DNA of 64,000 nucleotides from Thelonectria olida (taxonomy: Eukaryota; Ascomycota; Sordariomycetes; Hypocreales; Nectriaceae). A program made the translations under genes and the position numbers. The notes below the pieces were generated by a model. The model ran no database searches and was not told the origin of the DNA. It saw nothing but the letters and a program-made list of their open reading frames with translations. The stretch lies in NCBI GenBank assembly GCA_020736575.1, contig JAGPYM010000002.1, forward strand, positions 1,798,001-1,862,000, in the 5' to 3' direction. This document shows, piece after piece, positions 1-10,567 of this stretch (the first letter of the stretch is position 1; every line of letters starts with the position of its first letter).

Positions 1-1444
1 AAGCTAACTTTGACTGGCGATGTGACAGCGGCTCGTCCGGCCAAATTGACCAGATTCTGTGCTTCTAATGAGGCTGAGGTCCCGGCCTGTGAGGGCGTGC
101 ATTTGAATCGATGTTCCTGATCAAAAGGCCTTCAGGTTCGCATGCAGTCATGACGTGTCTGGCGAGGGCACGCATCCTGTGATAAGATGGAGATTGCACT
201 CTGCCCAACCCCAATCCGGTGTTGCTTGCGCTGTGAGATACTCGGTACAACGGTTCTCGCAGAGGCAAGACGGTCACCTGGAAGTTCTGTCGGGTCATAT
301 CGTCGCCATGCTCCGCACTCCTCTCTGCTCTCGTCACATCTAAGGCAGCATCCTGGACTGGACCGGATGGCAGCAATGAGCCACGCCGTAAACACTTGCT
401 ACCCAACTGTCAAATTCCGGCCGCTGGCAGCTTTCTCCTAACCCAAACATGATTCAACGGCAGCACAGTGTTACACAAGATCCTTAGCCCCCATCCCCCG
501 GCCTCATACGGCTCCAGGCTCGGACAACGAGCCTTGGGCCGACAAAAATAGCTTGCATGGGCACCTTCTTCCAATTGAAAAAAAGGTTACCATGGCAGCA
601 CAATTTTCGAGAAATCAGCTTGGCCAGAGGAAGAAGCCGGTGAGTAAATCGGAGCGATAGGCCATGTGGCTGGCTGGCTGGGGAGGATCAGACATTCTAG
701 CCAATTCCATCACTGCCTTCGAACAGCCTGACCGGGGTGAGGGAAGGATCGGATACTTGCCCGGCCATTTAATTTCGGGACAACGATTGGTCTACATCGC
801 GGGTGAGAGAACGTTGGTTCAAAGACGAGGTGGATAGGGAACCAAGTTTCGTCAACCTAATGAGTGGGACCTCGAAATGGTTCTATCGACGGGCCCCTAC
901 AGTCCAGAACGGCTCAAAAATGGCCTTTATGAAGCGCAAAAACAACAACGGGGCAGAACTTGGGACGCGCGCTGCTTCTTGTCGTTTCCATGGGCCGATG
1001 CTGCATCAAGTGTGATCAGTCATCTTCGTTCTTGCCCGTGAACCCTGATCCCAATCATGTGATCAGGCAAACAGGCCCGAATCGATCCGGTTGCAGCACC
1101 GGTTCCAATTCCCCCAAACTTGTCGGTGTCATCTTCACCACCGCCTCTTGTCGTCCTCGTCGCACAACGAATATCTCCCTCCTCGCCTATTATTAGTCCT
1201 CGCTTCCAGCGCCATTTGCTCTTCGCATTGGCTCCTTAGGACTTCTCTCAAGGTCACGCTGACCTCCCTGTCACCCCCCAGCTCCAAGGCTCCATTGCAT
1301 CTGATGCGCACCGCTCGAACTGCCGACCAGCAGTCAGACTATACATATCGCAGGTGCTTTCTGTCGTGTGATGAAACCCTGTCCGGGGTTTGATTGTATA
1401 TACCACCAGCCTCCATCGTCCCACTGTGCGACTCGGTCTGCAAC
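1..1444. other. Non-coding stretch upstream of the kinase-like gene
   Basis: No reading frame here resembles a known protein. The last 400 bases are pyrimidine-rich on the + strand, as is common in fungal promoters and 5' leaders, so this is probably the promoter and leader of the kinase-like gene starting at 1445. The frame of that gene stays open upstream to 1394 but has no ATG before 1445. Confidence 0.5.
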
Positions 1445-3169
1445 ATGGAGTTGAGCCAGCAGTCTATTCACGATGTCATCCATCCAACCGCAGCCTTCTC
1501 CGAGACTCCCCCCAGCCTCGACTTGCAAAGGCTTGACCGAGATGACACCCAAAACTGGCATACTTCTCTGCTGAACCCCAAGAATCGCATTGACAGTCTC
1601 GCGGTTCTAGAGCGTCCCCTCTGGCGAATCGACGGTTGTACCTCCTTTGGCAGCCAATTCTACGCAATACCCCTCTTCATCGACACTCCCTCGCCGATGC
1701 GAATAGATGTCTTTATCCCAGAGCCGGCAAAGCTCGATCCGGCTTTGAAGAAGGTTCTTGACGTTGATGTTTCCTTTCACACCACCGGCGGATCCCGCAT
1801 CGCCGTCCTGGGCATCACTCGCCATATTCTTCGCATCCTACAGTACTGGACATCTCGCCAGGACGACCCCGCACGAGTCTTTGAGAATGTACCTTTTGGC
1901 TCCCGGATTGTTTTCGACAACCTTCCTGTGAATGTGTCTGATGCCCGAATCTCAATCGCGCCAACTCACTACCTGGAACGCCAGCTTTTATCCCTACCCT
2001 CGCTTGAGAGATACTGGGGTAGTGACATTCAGCTGCCCCCGACCATCGACATTAGCGAAGTATCTTATGTCTCTCAGTTGCATGACAGCGTCTGCCTTGT
2101 CAAGATTCGGGGTGTAACGTGGATCTTCAAGGCTCTGACAAGCTATACCAAGTACCTGTACCATGAGCTGAGGCAGCTTCTCGTCATTGATCCGCATCCA
2201 AACATTGTCGCTCGGCCCTTTCATCTAGTAACGAAGAAATGCAGCTTCGGTAGCAAGGTTGCTGTACTTGGTTTTACCTTGGAGTACCACACCCATGGTA
2301 GTCTTCGTGATTTGATCCCCTTCCTACGGCTACACAACATGATTACGTTGGCCGATGAGACGAAGTGGGCTATTCAACTTTCTTCCGCACTGGTCCATCT
2401 TCGTGGTACTTCAAAAATCTTCTATCCGGATCTGAGACTCGACAATATTGTACTTTCGTCTTCACGTGACGTGGTCATGGTCGACTTTGAGCAACGGGGA
2501 GTATGGTGCGAGTTTGCCGCTCCCGAAGTCAATGCGTTAGAGTATGTGAGGCTACTAGCAATTGACGAAGAAATACCGATCGAAGTCAAGGAAAAGTACG
2601 CAAACATTCTCTCTGAAATGCTACCCGGCTGGGAGACAATGGGGGAAGGAGAAGAATACGTTTGGCCATGCAAGGGATACAATGTCCCTTGGGCATGCCT
2701 CACGCCGACCGAACAAGAGGCCTGTGAGGTTTACATGTTGGGTCGTGTTCTTTGGTGCATCTTTGAGGGGAACAGTGCTCCCCAGCGAGCCGCAGTTTGG
2801 CTTTCATACCGATGGGAACCCAAAGTCGAATTTCCAGGCTACACCAGGACCCCAACACGGATCAGGGGACTCATCGATCGATGCACCCAGGGCAGACAAG
2901 CTGGTATGAGTAAGCTGATTGTGCGAGAGATGAACCAGCTCGTCCTTCGCAGGTATGAGAACCAAGGACTGTCTACCGCAGAGAGCGTGCAGCAGACGGC
3001 CCGGGAGTGGTGGTCGAGGGAGATCAAGGAATCCGAACTGTGGCTTGAGGAGAGGGCGAAAGGCATGAATCGAGGGGATTGGAACGAAAATTACTACAAT
3101 CGACCGACGTTGAAGGAAGTTCTTGCTGAACTAGAGGCTTTTCGGAATGAAGCGAGCGTCAATATTTGA
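1445..3169 (+). CDS. Kinase-like protein, 574 aa, atypical catalytic motifs
   Basis: Uninterrupted frame; the start is the first in-frame ATG (1445). The C-terminal half carries a protein-kinase-like fold: a candidate beta-3 lysine K229 (WIFKAL), a hinge-like segment (LEYHTHGSLRDLI), a catalytic loop YPDLRLDN with D329 and N334, and a metal-site motif DFE (D347) in place of DFG, followed by an APE-like AAPEV. The His and Arg of HRD are Tyr and Pro, and the Gly of DFG is Glu. The Lys, both Asp and the Asn are present, so catalysis is not excluded. The first 200 residues have no recognised domain. This resembles the large, poorly characterised set of fungal kinase-like proteins in Pezizomycotina. 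Substrate and pathway are unknown. It converges with the SWIM gene, with 312 bp between the stops. Confidence 0.8.
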   Translation: MELSQQSIHDVIHPTAAFSETPPSLDLQRLDRDDTQNWHTSLLNPKNRIDSLAVLERPLWRIDGCTSFGSQFYAIPLFIDTPSPMRIDVFIPEPAKLDPALKKVLDVDVSFHTTGGSRIAVLGITRHILRILQYWTSRQDDPARVFENVPFGSRIVFDNLPVNVSDARISIAPTHYLERQLLSLPSLERYWGSDIQLPPTIDISEVSYVSQLHDSVCLVKIRGVTWIFKALTSYTKYLYHELRQLLVIDPHPNIVARPFHLVTKKCSFGSKVAVLGFTLEYHTHGSLRDLIPFLRLHNMITLADETKWAIQLSSALVHLRGTSKIFYPDLRLDNIVLSSSRDVVMVDFEQRGVWCEFAAPEVNALEYVRLLAIDEEIPIEVKEKYANILSEMLPGWETMGEGEEYVWPCKGYNVPWACLTPTEQEACEVYMLGRVLWCIFEGNSAPQRAAVWLSYRWEPKVEFPGYTRTPTRIRGLIDRCTQGRQAGMSKLIVREMNQLVLRRYENQGLSTAESVQQTAREWWSREIKESELWLEERAKGMNRGDWNENYYNRPTLKEVLAELEAFRNEASVNI

Positions 3170-3481
3170 GGGGCGGTGTTACGGTTTAGTGACGCAAGAC
3201 AGGCATCACACGCGGTTACGACTCTAAAGCTATTCTCCTAGACGACAAGATATCAATTCTAAGCAGGGTTTTTTCTTCTTCTTTCATTGTGGCATGAGCC
3301 TATTCTCAATCTAAGTGGGATATTCTGTCTGGCTCCGTGGGAAAAATGACAAAGGAAATCTTGAGGTAAAGGTATCTAAGCAAAGCAGTTCGCCATATCG
3401 GGAGGATATCCGAAACACCCATATGCACCGCGCCGAAAACACCAAGAAAAGCATACCACTAGTGTGAGTTATTTCTACTTC
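3170..3481. other. Convergent intergenic region
   Basis: Short AT-richer spacer between two convergent stop codons (3169 on + and 3482 on -). It must hold the 3' UTRs and poly(A) sites of both genes. No gene is visible. Confidence 0.6.
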
Positions 3482-4885
3482 TCACTTCATTCTCTTGGGC
3501 TCCCTGTCCGTCCTCTCACTCTGCCCGGGCCGCTTCAGCCCGCCTCCAATACTCGAGGTCCTGAGCCTAGCGAGGAGTTTGTGGAACTTGTCCACGTATG
3601 TGGCTGGGGCGCCATGCACCTGGAGTCGCTCCAGTGTGGCCTCTAGCACGGTGAGAAACTGGCTTGCCGCCTCAGGGATAAGTTCCAGGACGTCAATGAC
3701 GAAGCTCTGATCCCGATCGCCGATGAGGCACAGGTAGAGATTGCGAGCGATGCGCGAGGGGCCCTCGTGGGCGTCCCGGTTGCGCGCCACGACAGATTCC
3801 AGAATGTGCACCAGACTGCGAGCGGCAGAAATGGCCTGTGAGGCGCGAAGGGGTTTTTGGCGGTGATACAGCTCATTCTTGATCAGATCGATGGTACCAA
3901 CGACGTGGGCTGCGGCCCAGGTTACGTTTGGGGGCGTCTCACGAGAGGCATAGGGAGTAGAGGTGAGGAGGGAGGCGGAATACGCGTCCAGAATGCTGAG
4001 GATGCGGTCGACGCGCTGTGAGTACTTGCGGAATTGATCTTTCAAGAGATCCGTCTGGCGGGAGAGCGAGAGAAAATAGTGAAAAAAGTGGTGGTTATCG
4101 AGGAGCATGCGAAAGACGGAATAGTCCAGATCCTGTTGCCTGAGGATGTCCTTGCCATCGGGATGGGCGAAGATATCTGGGCGATAATCCTCTGGAGACA
4201 AATCGTAAACGGATGAAAGCAGCTCTCGAGCCTCTTGAACGCGGCGGGGGTCGAGTTCGTCGTCGTACTCCGAGTCTGGAGTGACAACTTGGCAGTGAAT
4301 TCCATCCGCGAGGACATCCAAGTGATGATTCGCGATAGTCTTGAAAGGGTCACCCATCTCGGTTGGAAAGCCAGCGCCCGTCATGTTCAGAGGCTTGGCA
4401 GAGTCCTGATGGTAGACGGTTTGCTTGACGACTTGATCGAGCAGCCACAGCAAGTGTTCGCAAGGTTCGTCACGGTGGCCGCACGAGCAAGTCAACTGCG
4501 AGTTGCCATCTTCGGGTGCTCTGATGCGGATAGACCGAGTGACCAGCTCCGTCATCTGGAAGGCGTAAGTGTCATCGATGCGACGGCACTTCTCGAGGGC
4601 GATCCTTGGGGGCTCCTTGAAGGCACCGCGGACAGCGTTTTGGGTAGATTCGGGAAGATGATTGATGGAGTATGTAAGTCTTGAAGGGGAGCGGACGACA
4701 GAGGAAGAGTCGTCGTCTTCCGAATCAGATAAGTCAGACTCATCAGAGTCGAACTCGGGACCAGAGTCTTCTTCGAGGTACTGCCTCGACTCCTCAACAA
4801 CGGACTCATCTCGAGCTCTTGAGCGGGTTGTTGGAGGCATGGTTTCGAGGCTCAACTTGCCGAATGGGGATACAGGCGAAGACAT
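3482..4885 (-). CDS. SWIM zinc-finger protein, 467 aa
   Basis: Single-exon frame. The first ATG is at 4885; a second in-frame ATG at 4840 (MPPTTRSRARDE) would shorten it by 15 residues. The N-terminus is basic then strongly acidic and Ser/Asp-rich (about residues 30-70). C133-x-C135-x6-C142-x-H144 is a complete SWIM zinc-binding signature, followed by the hydrophobic helix LLWLLDQVVKQ. The remaining 300 residues are predicted mainly helical with no recognised domain, and the C-terminal tail is basic (KRPGQSERTDREPKRMK), a possible nuclear localisation signal. SWIM fingers bind DNA or protein partners, for example in Shu-complex recombination factors and some ubiquitin ligases. There is no RING or transposase domain here. 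The function is unknown; a nuclear role is inferred only from the finger and tail. Confidence 0.8.
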   Translation of the reverse strand: MSSPVSPFGKLSLETMPPTTRSRARDESVVEESRQYLEEDSGPEFDSDESDLSDSEDDDSSSVVRSPSRLTYSINHLPESTQNAVRGAFKEPPRIALEKCRRIDDTYAFQMTELVTRSIRIRAPEDGNSQLTCSCGHRDEPCEHLLWLLDQVVKQTVYHQDSAKPLNMTGAGFPTEMGDPFKTIANHHLDVLADGIHCQVVTPDSEYDDELDPRRVQEARELLSSVYDLSPEDYRPDIFAHPDGKDILRQQDLDYSVFRMLLDNHHFFHYFLSLSRQTDLLKDQFRKYSQRVDRILSILDAYSASLLTSTPYASRETPPNVTWAAAHVVGTIDLIKNELYHRQKPLRASQAISAARSLVHILESVVARNRDAHEGPSRIARNLYLCLIGDRDQSFVIDVLELIPEAASQFLTVLEATLERLQVHGAPATYVDKFHKLLARLRTSSIGGGLKRPGQSERTDREPKRMK

Positions 4886-5735
4886 GAAGGAGCTGAAGGG
4901 GAACAACTAAAGAAGCAAGCCGAATCTGAAGGAGATATCTTCACGAGATTGTAACGAGGGTGGATCGGTTAGCAGCTTTATACACAGCAGAAAGAAAAGG
5001 CAGAGGGGGCTCATGGCAGCAATGACATTCAGCTAAGAATGAAGTGGAAGACGGAAGACCGCGTATGCGGCCCATGGGGCCATGACGGTTGGTGATGAGC
5101 CATGACTATGAGGTCAGAAGCCAGGACATGGGGACGCGGGAGGATGGATGGGGTTGCACTAGCAGACGGTACCGGCAGATGAGTCTTCGAACAAGGCAAA
5201 ACTCGGCCCCCAACAAGCAAAGAGAAAGCGGCGATGAGCGAACGGCGAGTCGCGACGGAAGATATGCCGCCGCAGAGGTTTAGGCATTGGAGGTTAGGGT
5301 CGAGGGCCGAGTGGTTAGGTGAGAGGAGAAGGAGGTGGTCTGCATTGTGGCTGTGCATCGAGATACGTCGGTACGTACCTCGCATGCCCCCCGGCCCAGG
5401 TGAGGTTGAGGTGCATCATGTCCATGTCTTGACGATTCCGATTGCGATGGGGACAGCGGAGCATCGTTTTGTTTCTGTCACTTGCCAGGGCCACGGAGCA
5501 TGGGTTTGCTGGCCAATTCCAGACATGTACCTGCGTGAAACTTCTGTGCACAGCATTTGTAGGATCCAACTGTACAGCCGTGAAACTCCCAGCCAAATGT
5601 TGGGTGGAGGGGGCGCGGTGAATCTTTGGCCTTCAGCTCTATCACCAACGACATAAAAAGCGATTCAGCTCATGATCCGTTGTACAGCTCAATGTGTGTT
5701 GAGAGGAGAGAGACGAAGAGCCCGTTAATGCCCGT

Positions 5736-5763
5736 GGGTGCACGCTTTTGGGTGCACGCTTTT
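5736..5763. repeat. 14-bp tandem duplication
   Basis: Two perfect adjacent copies of GGGTGCACGCTTTT, followed by a partial third copy (GGGTGG). It lies about 850 bp upstream of the SWIM gene start and contains GTGCAC, a short palindrome. It may be a protein-binding site duplication or replication slippage. Confidence 0.85.
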
Positions 5764-5818
5764 GGGTGGTAGTTGGGTGGCAGTATCATGCGACCTTGGT
5801 GATGGCCTTCCATACCTT

Positions 5819-5834
5819 AGGTAGGTAGGTAGGT
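5819..5834. repeat. (AGGT)4 microsatellite
   Basis: Four AGGT units in a row, then AC. Related TAGGTA/CCTAGG words recur in this window at about 6059-6072 and 38429-38455, all in intergenic DNA, suggesting a genome-wide promoter-associated word rather than a chance repeat. Confidence 0.8.
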
Positions 5835-8392
5835 ACAGTAGCTTAATGGACCTCACTTAGGTCGGTGGTGCTCTGGCCGGCATACGAACACACACTGGAT
5901 ACACTTTTGGTTCGAAAAATACTTCCTCTTTTTGTTCTTGTTCTTCTACTGTCTTTCCTTCTGCCATTATTCAGCTAAACTCGAGCTTGCAGCATCTTCA
6001 ATGGTCAACCAGCGACGGCTCAGCCACAGAGGCCGTTTGACGGTTTGATGGAGAACAACCTAGGTACCTAACCTGCCTGCTCAGCCTTCAGCTCTCGCCC
6101 ACCTCCGCCCACCCTCGGCGCCTGCACCACCAACCAGAGCCCACCACCTAGGCCGCGGCGCGACCGCATATGCGGCCGCCTGTCATGTCCGTTCGTTTGC
6201 TCGCTATCATGACAGGGACATGGCATCAACTCTTGCTCAGGTTCTCTCTTCCCTCCTTATTCACTTCCTTATGCTGAATTATTCTTAGGAAGTGCTGAGC
6301 TGTGCTGCTGCTGCTCCTCCTCCTCCCCTTCCTCCCCCTTCCCACCACCCCCGCGACCTCGGGCCACGTCAAATGCGACCCGTCTGTGAGGAGCAATATC
6401 CATGCGGCCATCATATGCCGCCAGGCGAGGCATTCTTCACAAAGACACTTCGTTCGAAGGCTCATGGGCAGAATCTAGCCTCTGCTCGTGAGACCATCAC
6501 CACTTCATCGTTTCAGTTCATGCCAACGCCACAACTATGACATAGTACGAGGGTGCTCAGAGCCCGAGGTTTTGACCGCGGCTTCGAGAATTGCTCTTCC
6601 CCCCTCCCTCTCTTTTAGGATCGACAAGGACGGTTTGCTTTGTTTGCTAGCAACACCTACTACCTGTGCAGGTCTCTTCAACAGTCCCAAGACTGCGCTA
6701 ACGAAGCAATGTGTGTGTGGAAACGATACCATCACAAGGACTTCACTTTTCGTCACATGTCCGATGCATCCATTGGCAGAGCTTTCCCTCCCTTTTTCGA
6801 GTTTTCACCGCTTCCGCAGTATCCCAGAACCCACCGATCATCACACACACTTTCGCCTCTCGTGTTGGTCGTTGCAAGCCATGAACCAGACTGTCGGGTC
6901 CGCCTCGGCATCGCCGGTTGACAACACATCCACCTTGGCCGTTAGACGTTGGAATTATGCCACCCAACTTGCCCCCTATCGTACACTTCCCCAGGTTGGT
7001 CCTGACCAACGAGTCTGCCTCAGTCCAGGTAGCAGATAGAGTTGAGCAAAATGGCGTGTAAAACCGGCGATCCAACATGTCCTCGGCAGTTGGTATAGGG
7101 CTGGGGGAATTGGCCGAATCTTCCAACCAATTAAGTCATGTTTTCTGCCTACATGGGCAAATGAGACCAGGGCCGGGCTAAGGACTCGGTGATGAGGGGA
7201 GATATGCCTTGGCTACCTCTTAAAAAGTGAATCTATCGGCGACCAGATTCGGTTGCTGAGTGAGTACTCGGCCAGAGTTGCGAGAACATCTACGTACAAC
7301 TAGAGGCCATGAAGAGAACACGGTTTAGAGCAGAGGGGGCGAGCGCCGTTGCTTTAACTTCTGGAGTCTTACGTTCCCTTCTTCATCTGACTTTGCTTCG
7401 ACTCGGGGGAAACCTCAATGAAAAATCTTCTATTCACAGCCCACGAAACTTGGTTCACTTGGCTTGGCAAGCCGCATCACGCAATCCCTAGGCCATGTTG
7501 GCTTCTGTCTCTAGTCTTGTGTTACGTCAAAAAAGTAGTTACATATCCTCGGGCATCGCGGCCGAGGTGCTTGTCATTCTCTAGAGCTATCCTTTACTTA
7601 AGTGGATAAATCACAACCTCAGGTATAAGAGCAAGAAACATCACATTCATGCCTTACCGATCTCGACAGTGTCAAGAGAATCAATGGAACAGAGTATGAT
7701 AAAAGCATCAAAAAATACATTCAGCGTCTCTTCTCCTTGTTTGGGTTTGTGTCCACTTCAGACGTGGACATTTGTGTTTAGATAGAAAAACAGATAAGCG
7801 AATAACACGAAAAAAGCACCACGCCTCCAACGTCACATCTGTACGGTCTTGAACCATCACGCAGATTGCAACGAAAAGAGGGAGTTCAGTCTCGTAACCA
7901 CAGCTTCGAAAGAAATAAAGCTATCATAGGTAAAGACGTCATCAGGCCAATTAAATACCCGGCCAGGTCCCAAAAGCAGTTTGTCGTGGCTGGTCGTATC
8001 GCCACTTCATTCAACCTTCAAATTCCCATTGCACCATTTCCAGAGCCGTAAGAAAATAGAGAGGGTGAGGTAGGTCCATGTGGTAGGCGAAATCGAGCCG
8101 AAAACCACTTAGATGATGCGTACAAGCCCCCGATTCGGCAGTGGCTCCTGATGATATTGTAGAGAATACATCATGCACAGGTTTGAAGAACCGGATGCAT
8201 CCCGGATTCCACAAATCGCACACCATGGCGGCGGGCGTGCCCCTTAATAGTACCGTCGGTTGGCGGCGACGTGCCGTTTCGGAGGATCGTCTTCAGATTC
8301 GGCGAAGGGGGGTTGGAGGAAGACGAAGACCGGCCTGCAGACGAGGAAGATGGAGTCTTCTTAGGCAGGCTGCCCACAGACCGGTCGGATTG

Positions 8393-9105
8393 TCAATCGA
8401 TACCGTGCTGTCTCTTCAACTGAGCTAAAGATTCGCGGCGAGCTTCGAGGTCCTCTTTTGACTTGGCCATCTTGTCGGGCTGGTGGTATAGAACTGAGAC
8501 GATGGTTAGTTGACAGGGTCGCTTGGTGTTGGGCAATTGACGCGTTGCCAGGGACGACATACCAACGAGGTAGCGGTTCTGGAAGTTAAAGCCGTTGAGT
8601 TTATCGCAGGCTTGCTTCGCATCCATTACGTCCTCATAGACAACAAACGCGGTACCCTTTGTACCATTTGCGATGCCCTGGCGAACCTGGCTGTAGATAA
8701 TTGTCAGTATATCATCGTGGGGCGGATCGAGTCGACGAGAGTTGTCGCTGAAATCATGAACGGAGCCATACCGAATAGGGCCAAATTTTCCAAACAGATC
8801 GAACAGGTCCTCCGGAGTAACGTTGTAGCTAAAAGATCTGTCAGTCGATGATGGCAAATGCGTCGACTTCCGACCCGTACCTCAAGTTCTTGACGAACAG
8901 AGCTCTGCAAATAGATGTTAGCAACATTCAGATCTCATCATGGAATCCAGGGTCCTGGGGACACGGCAAGTCGGGGAGGCATGTCAGGGACCGTTGATGG
9001 GCGAATAGGACGGCGTGGGGCGTTCATGCCGGCGGATAACGCGCGCCTCGTCGCGAAAACTTACCGATTGACTTCTGGGGCTAATTTACCGCCGCGACTA
9101 CTCAT
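8393..9105 (-). CDS. Splicing factor SF3b subunit p14 (SF3B6-like), 116 aa
   Basis: Five exons: 9065-9105, 8881-8904, 8772-8828, 8563-8690, 8393-8493; introns have canonical GT-AG ends and joins keep frame. The product is one RNA-recognition motif: short leader SSRGGKLAPEVNR, RNP2 LFVKNL (residues 16-21), RNP1-like GTAFVVY, then a charged C-terminal helix ending QHGID. Length and layout match human p14 (about 125 aa), which sits in the SF3b complex of the U2 snRNP near the branch-point adenosine. The branch-contacting aromatic residue of human p14 (Tyr22) corresponds to Phe17 here. Start ATG 9105 is preceded by an in-frame-compatible leader with no earlier ATG needed. Introns of 81 and 69 nt are multiples of three without in-frame stops, so their retention would give longer intact proteins. 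Confidence 0.95.
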
Positions 9106-10567
9106 CTCTTGGATGATGATGTTGTTTACGATGATCGGACTCGGTGGGTGAGAGGAGGTGAGGTCGCAAATGAAGGAAGCGAAGGGACAGGAGGATGGCG
9201 GAAGCGGAGGCGACGAGGCGAAACTGGATGAAGGATCGAGTTGGGGCGATTGGTAGCACCACGTGACCGTTGATGTGGTCCGACTTGGATGCAGGAGCTA
9301 GCTAGTCCCACTTGAGGTTGGCGTGATTCGAAGGTGGTGGAATTTGGATAACTTGAAGCGGCTCTGGTGTTTTGATGGTAGACGTTTGGGCAGTAGGAAG
9401 TTTGATCAAAGAGAATTGCGAGCATCAATTGTAATCGCAGTCGTGATTGCTTCTTAAAAAACGTTGGAGTAAGTGAATTTTCCATCTCGGGGTTCGCACT
9501 CACGCGACCATTGGATGTGCTCCGTGCCTGCAATCCACGCCCTATTGTCCGTCGCAACGGCCTGGATACGGCTACGTGATACACGCAGATACCTGACGTG
9601 CCATAGGATTAGGCAGGGAGACGGGGTACCCGGTGAGCTACGTCCCCAATGACCGCGATCCACCCGCATTTTTGCTCGCATGGCTCCGAGTCGGTGACCG
9701 ATGATGACCCATCAGACGGCACTTTGATTGCCGACCGCCAACCAGCAAACGGCAACAGCAGCGAAGCTAAGCAGACACGTGTTGTTCAGTTCCGCGTCTA
9801 TCCTATCTTGATTCTGCAGACTGGAAGCCTGATGGCTCCCCTTCTCTCACTCATCCATTCCGACGTCGCTGGCCTAGCCCAGTCAGGTATCCGTCTCGAA
9901 CTCTCCAGTCTTCCTTCTTCCTTTGGTTGGAACGTCCGGTGCCCGTTTGACGGCTTCCCCGCTAGATCGTAGCATGGTGCTTGGCATGGCTTGACTAACT
10001 ACGTACTTTGTCCATAATTGATATCGTAAAGCAAGAACATATTGAAACGAAAGCATCGCAGAAGGAGTGCTCAATCGATTCAACGAAAAGATTTCTTGTC
10101 TTCGTGTTGACCTCGTTCGATATCGGTCAACTCCGTCGGCAACTAACTCCCCAACTTGCAGCAATCCGCATATCTCTTCCGTACCTACCTCCGAAAGGAA
10201 TTGTTAGGTAAGGCAGGCGCGACCAGGCATCCGGCCAGTCATGTCAACTTCGCCAAGGGGACCTACCCGCACGGTGCCCAACGCGGAAAATTCCCTCCTA
10301 AACACCGACTTTGACCAAAATCATTAGCATTACAAAGTCACATCTATTTCACCCGCCAAATTTCTATTTTTACAAAGTATATCGTCCTCACACTATTCAC
10401 CCACTCTTCAGCGTGCGGCACCGCCAGCCATTCGGTTAGTTGGCCGCTATTCCCCATCGTTCAGGACCAAAAGTTCACTTTCCATGGGACGATTTCTCGA
10501 CCGGTGAAAACCCGTCCAACTCTTCCTCACCGGCAGTGTGTCGCACAGTCGCACGGAAACTATCGAA
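9106..10567. promoter_or_regulatory. Divergent promoter region with two CACGTG E-boxes
   Basis: Head-to-head spacer between the p14 gene (-) and the glycosylase gene (+). CACGTG hexamers lie at 9260-9265 and 9776-9781. This is the core target of bHLH factors of the Pho4/NUC-1 and Cbf1 classes, and NUC-1 itself is encoded in this window. No coding segment is recognisable. The part just before 10568 is C/T-rich on the + strand. Confidence 0.45.

Larger units (their letters stand above)
4886..8392. other. 3.5-kb gene-poor region
   Basis: Contains the promoter of the SWIM gene (right of 4885) and the 3' flank of the SF3b p14 gene (left of 8393). Short frames up to about 180 codons exist, but none shows a domain, a conserved motif or paired splice signals. 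Visible structure is limited to a 14-bp tandem duplication (5736-5763), four AGGT units (5819-5834) and a C/T-rich run on the + strand at about 6304-6350. A non-coding RNA or a small gene with many introns cannot be excluded. Confidence 0.45.
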
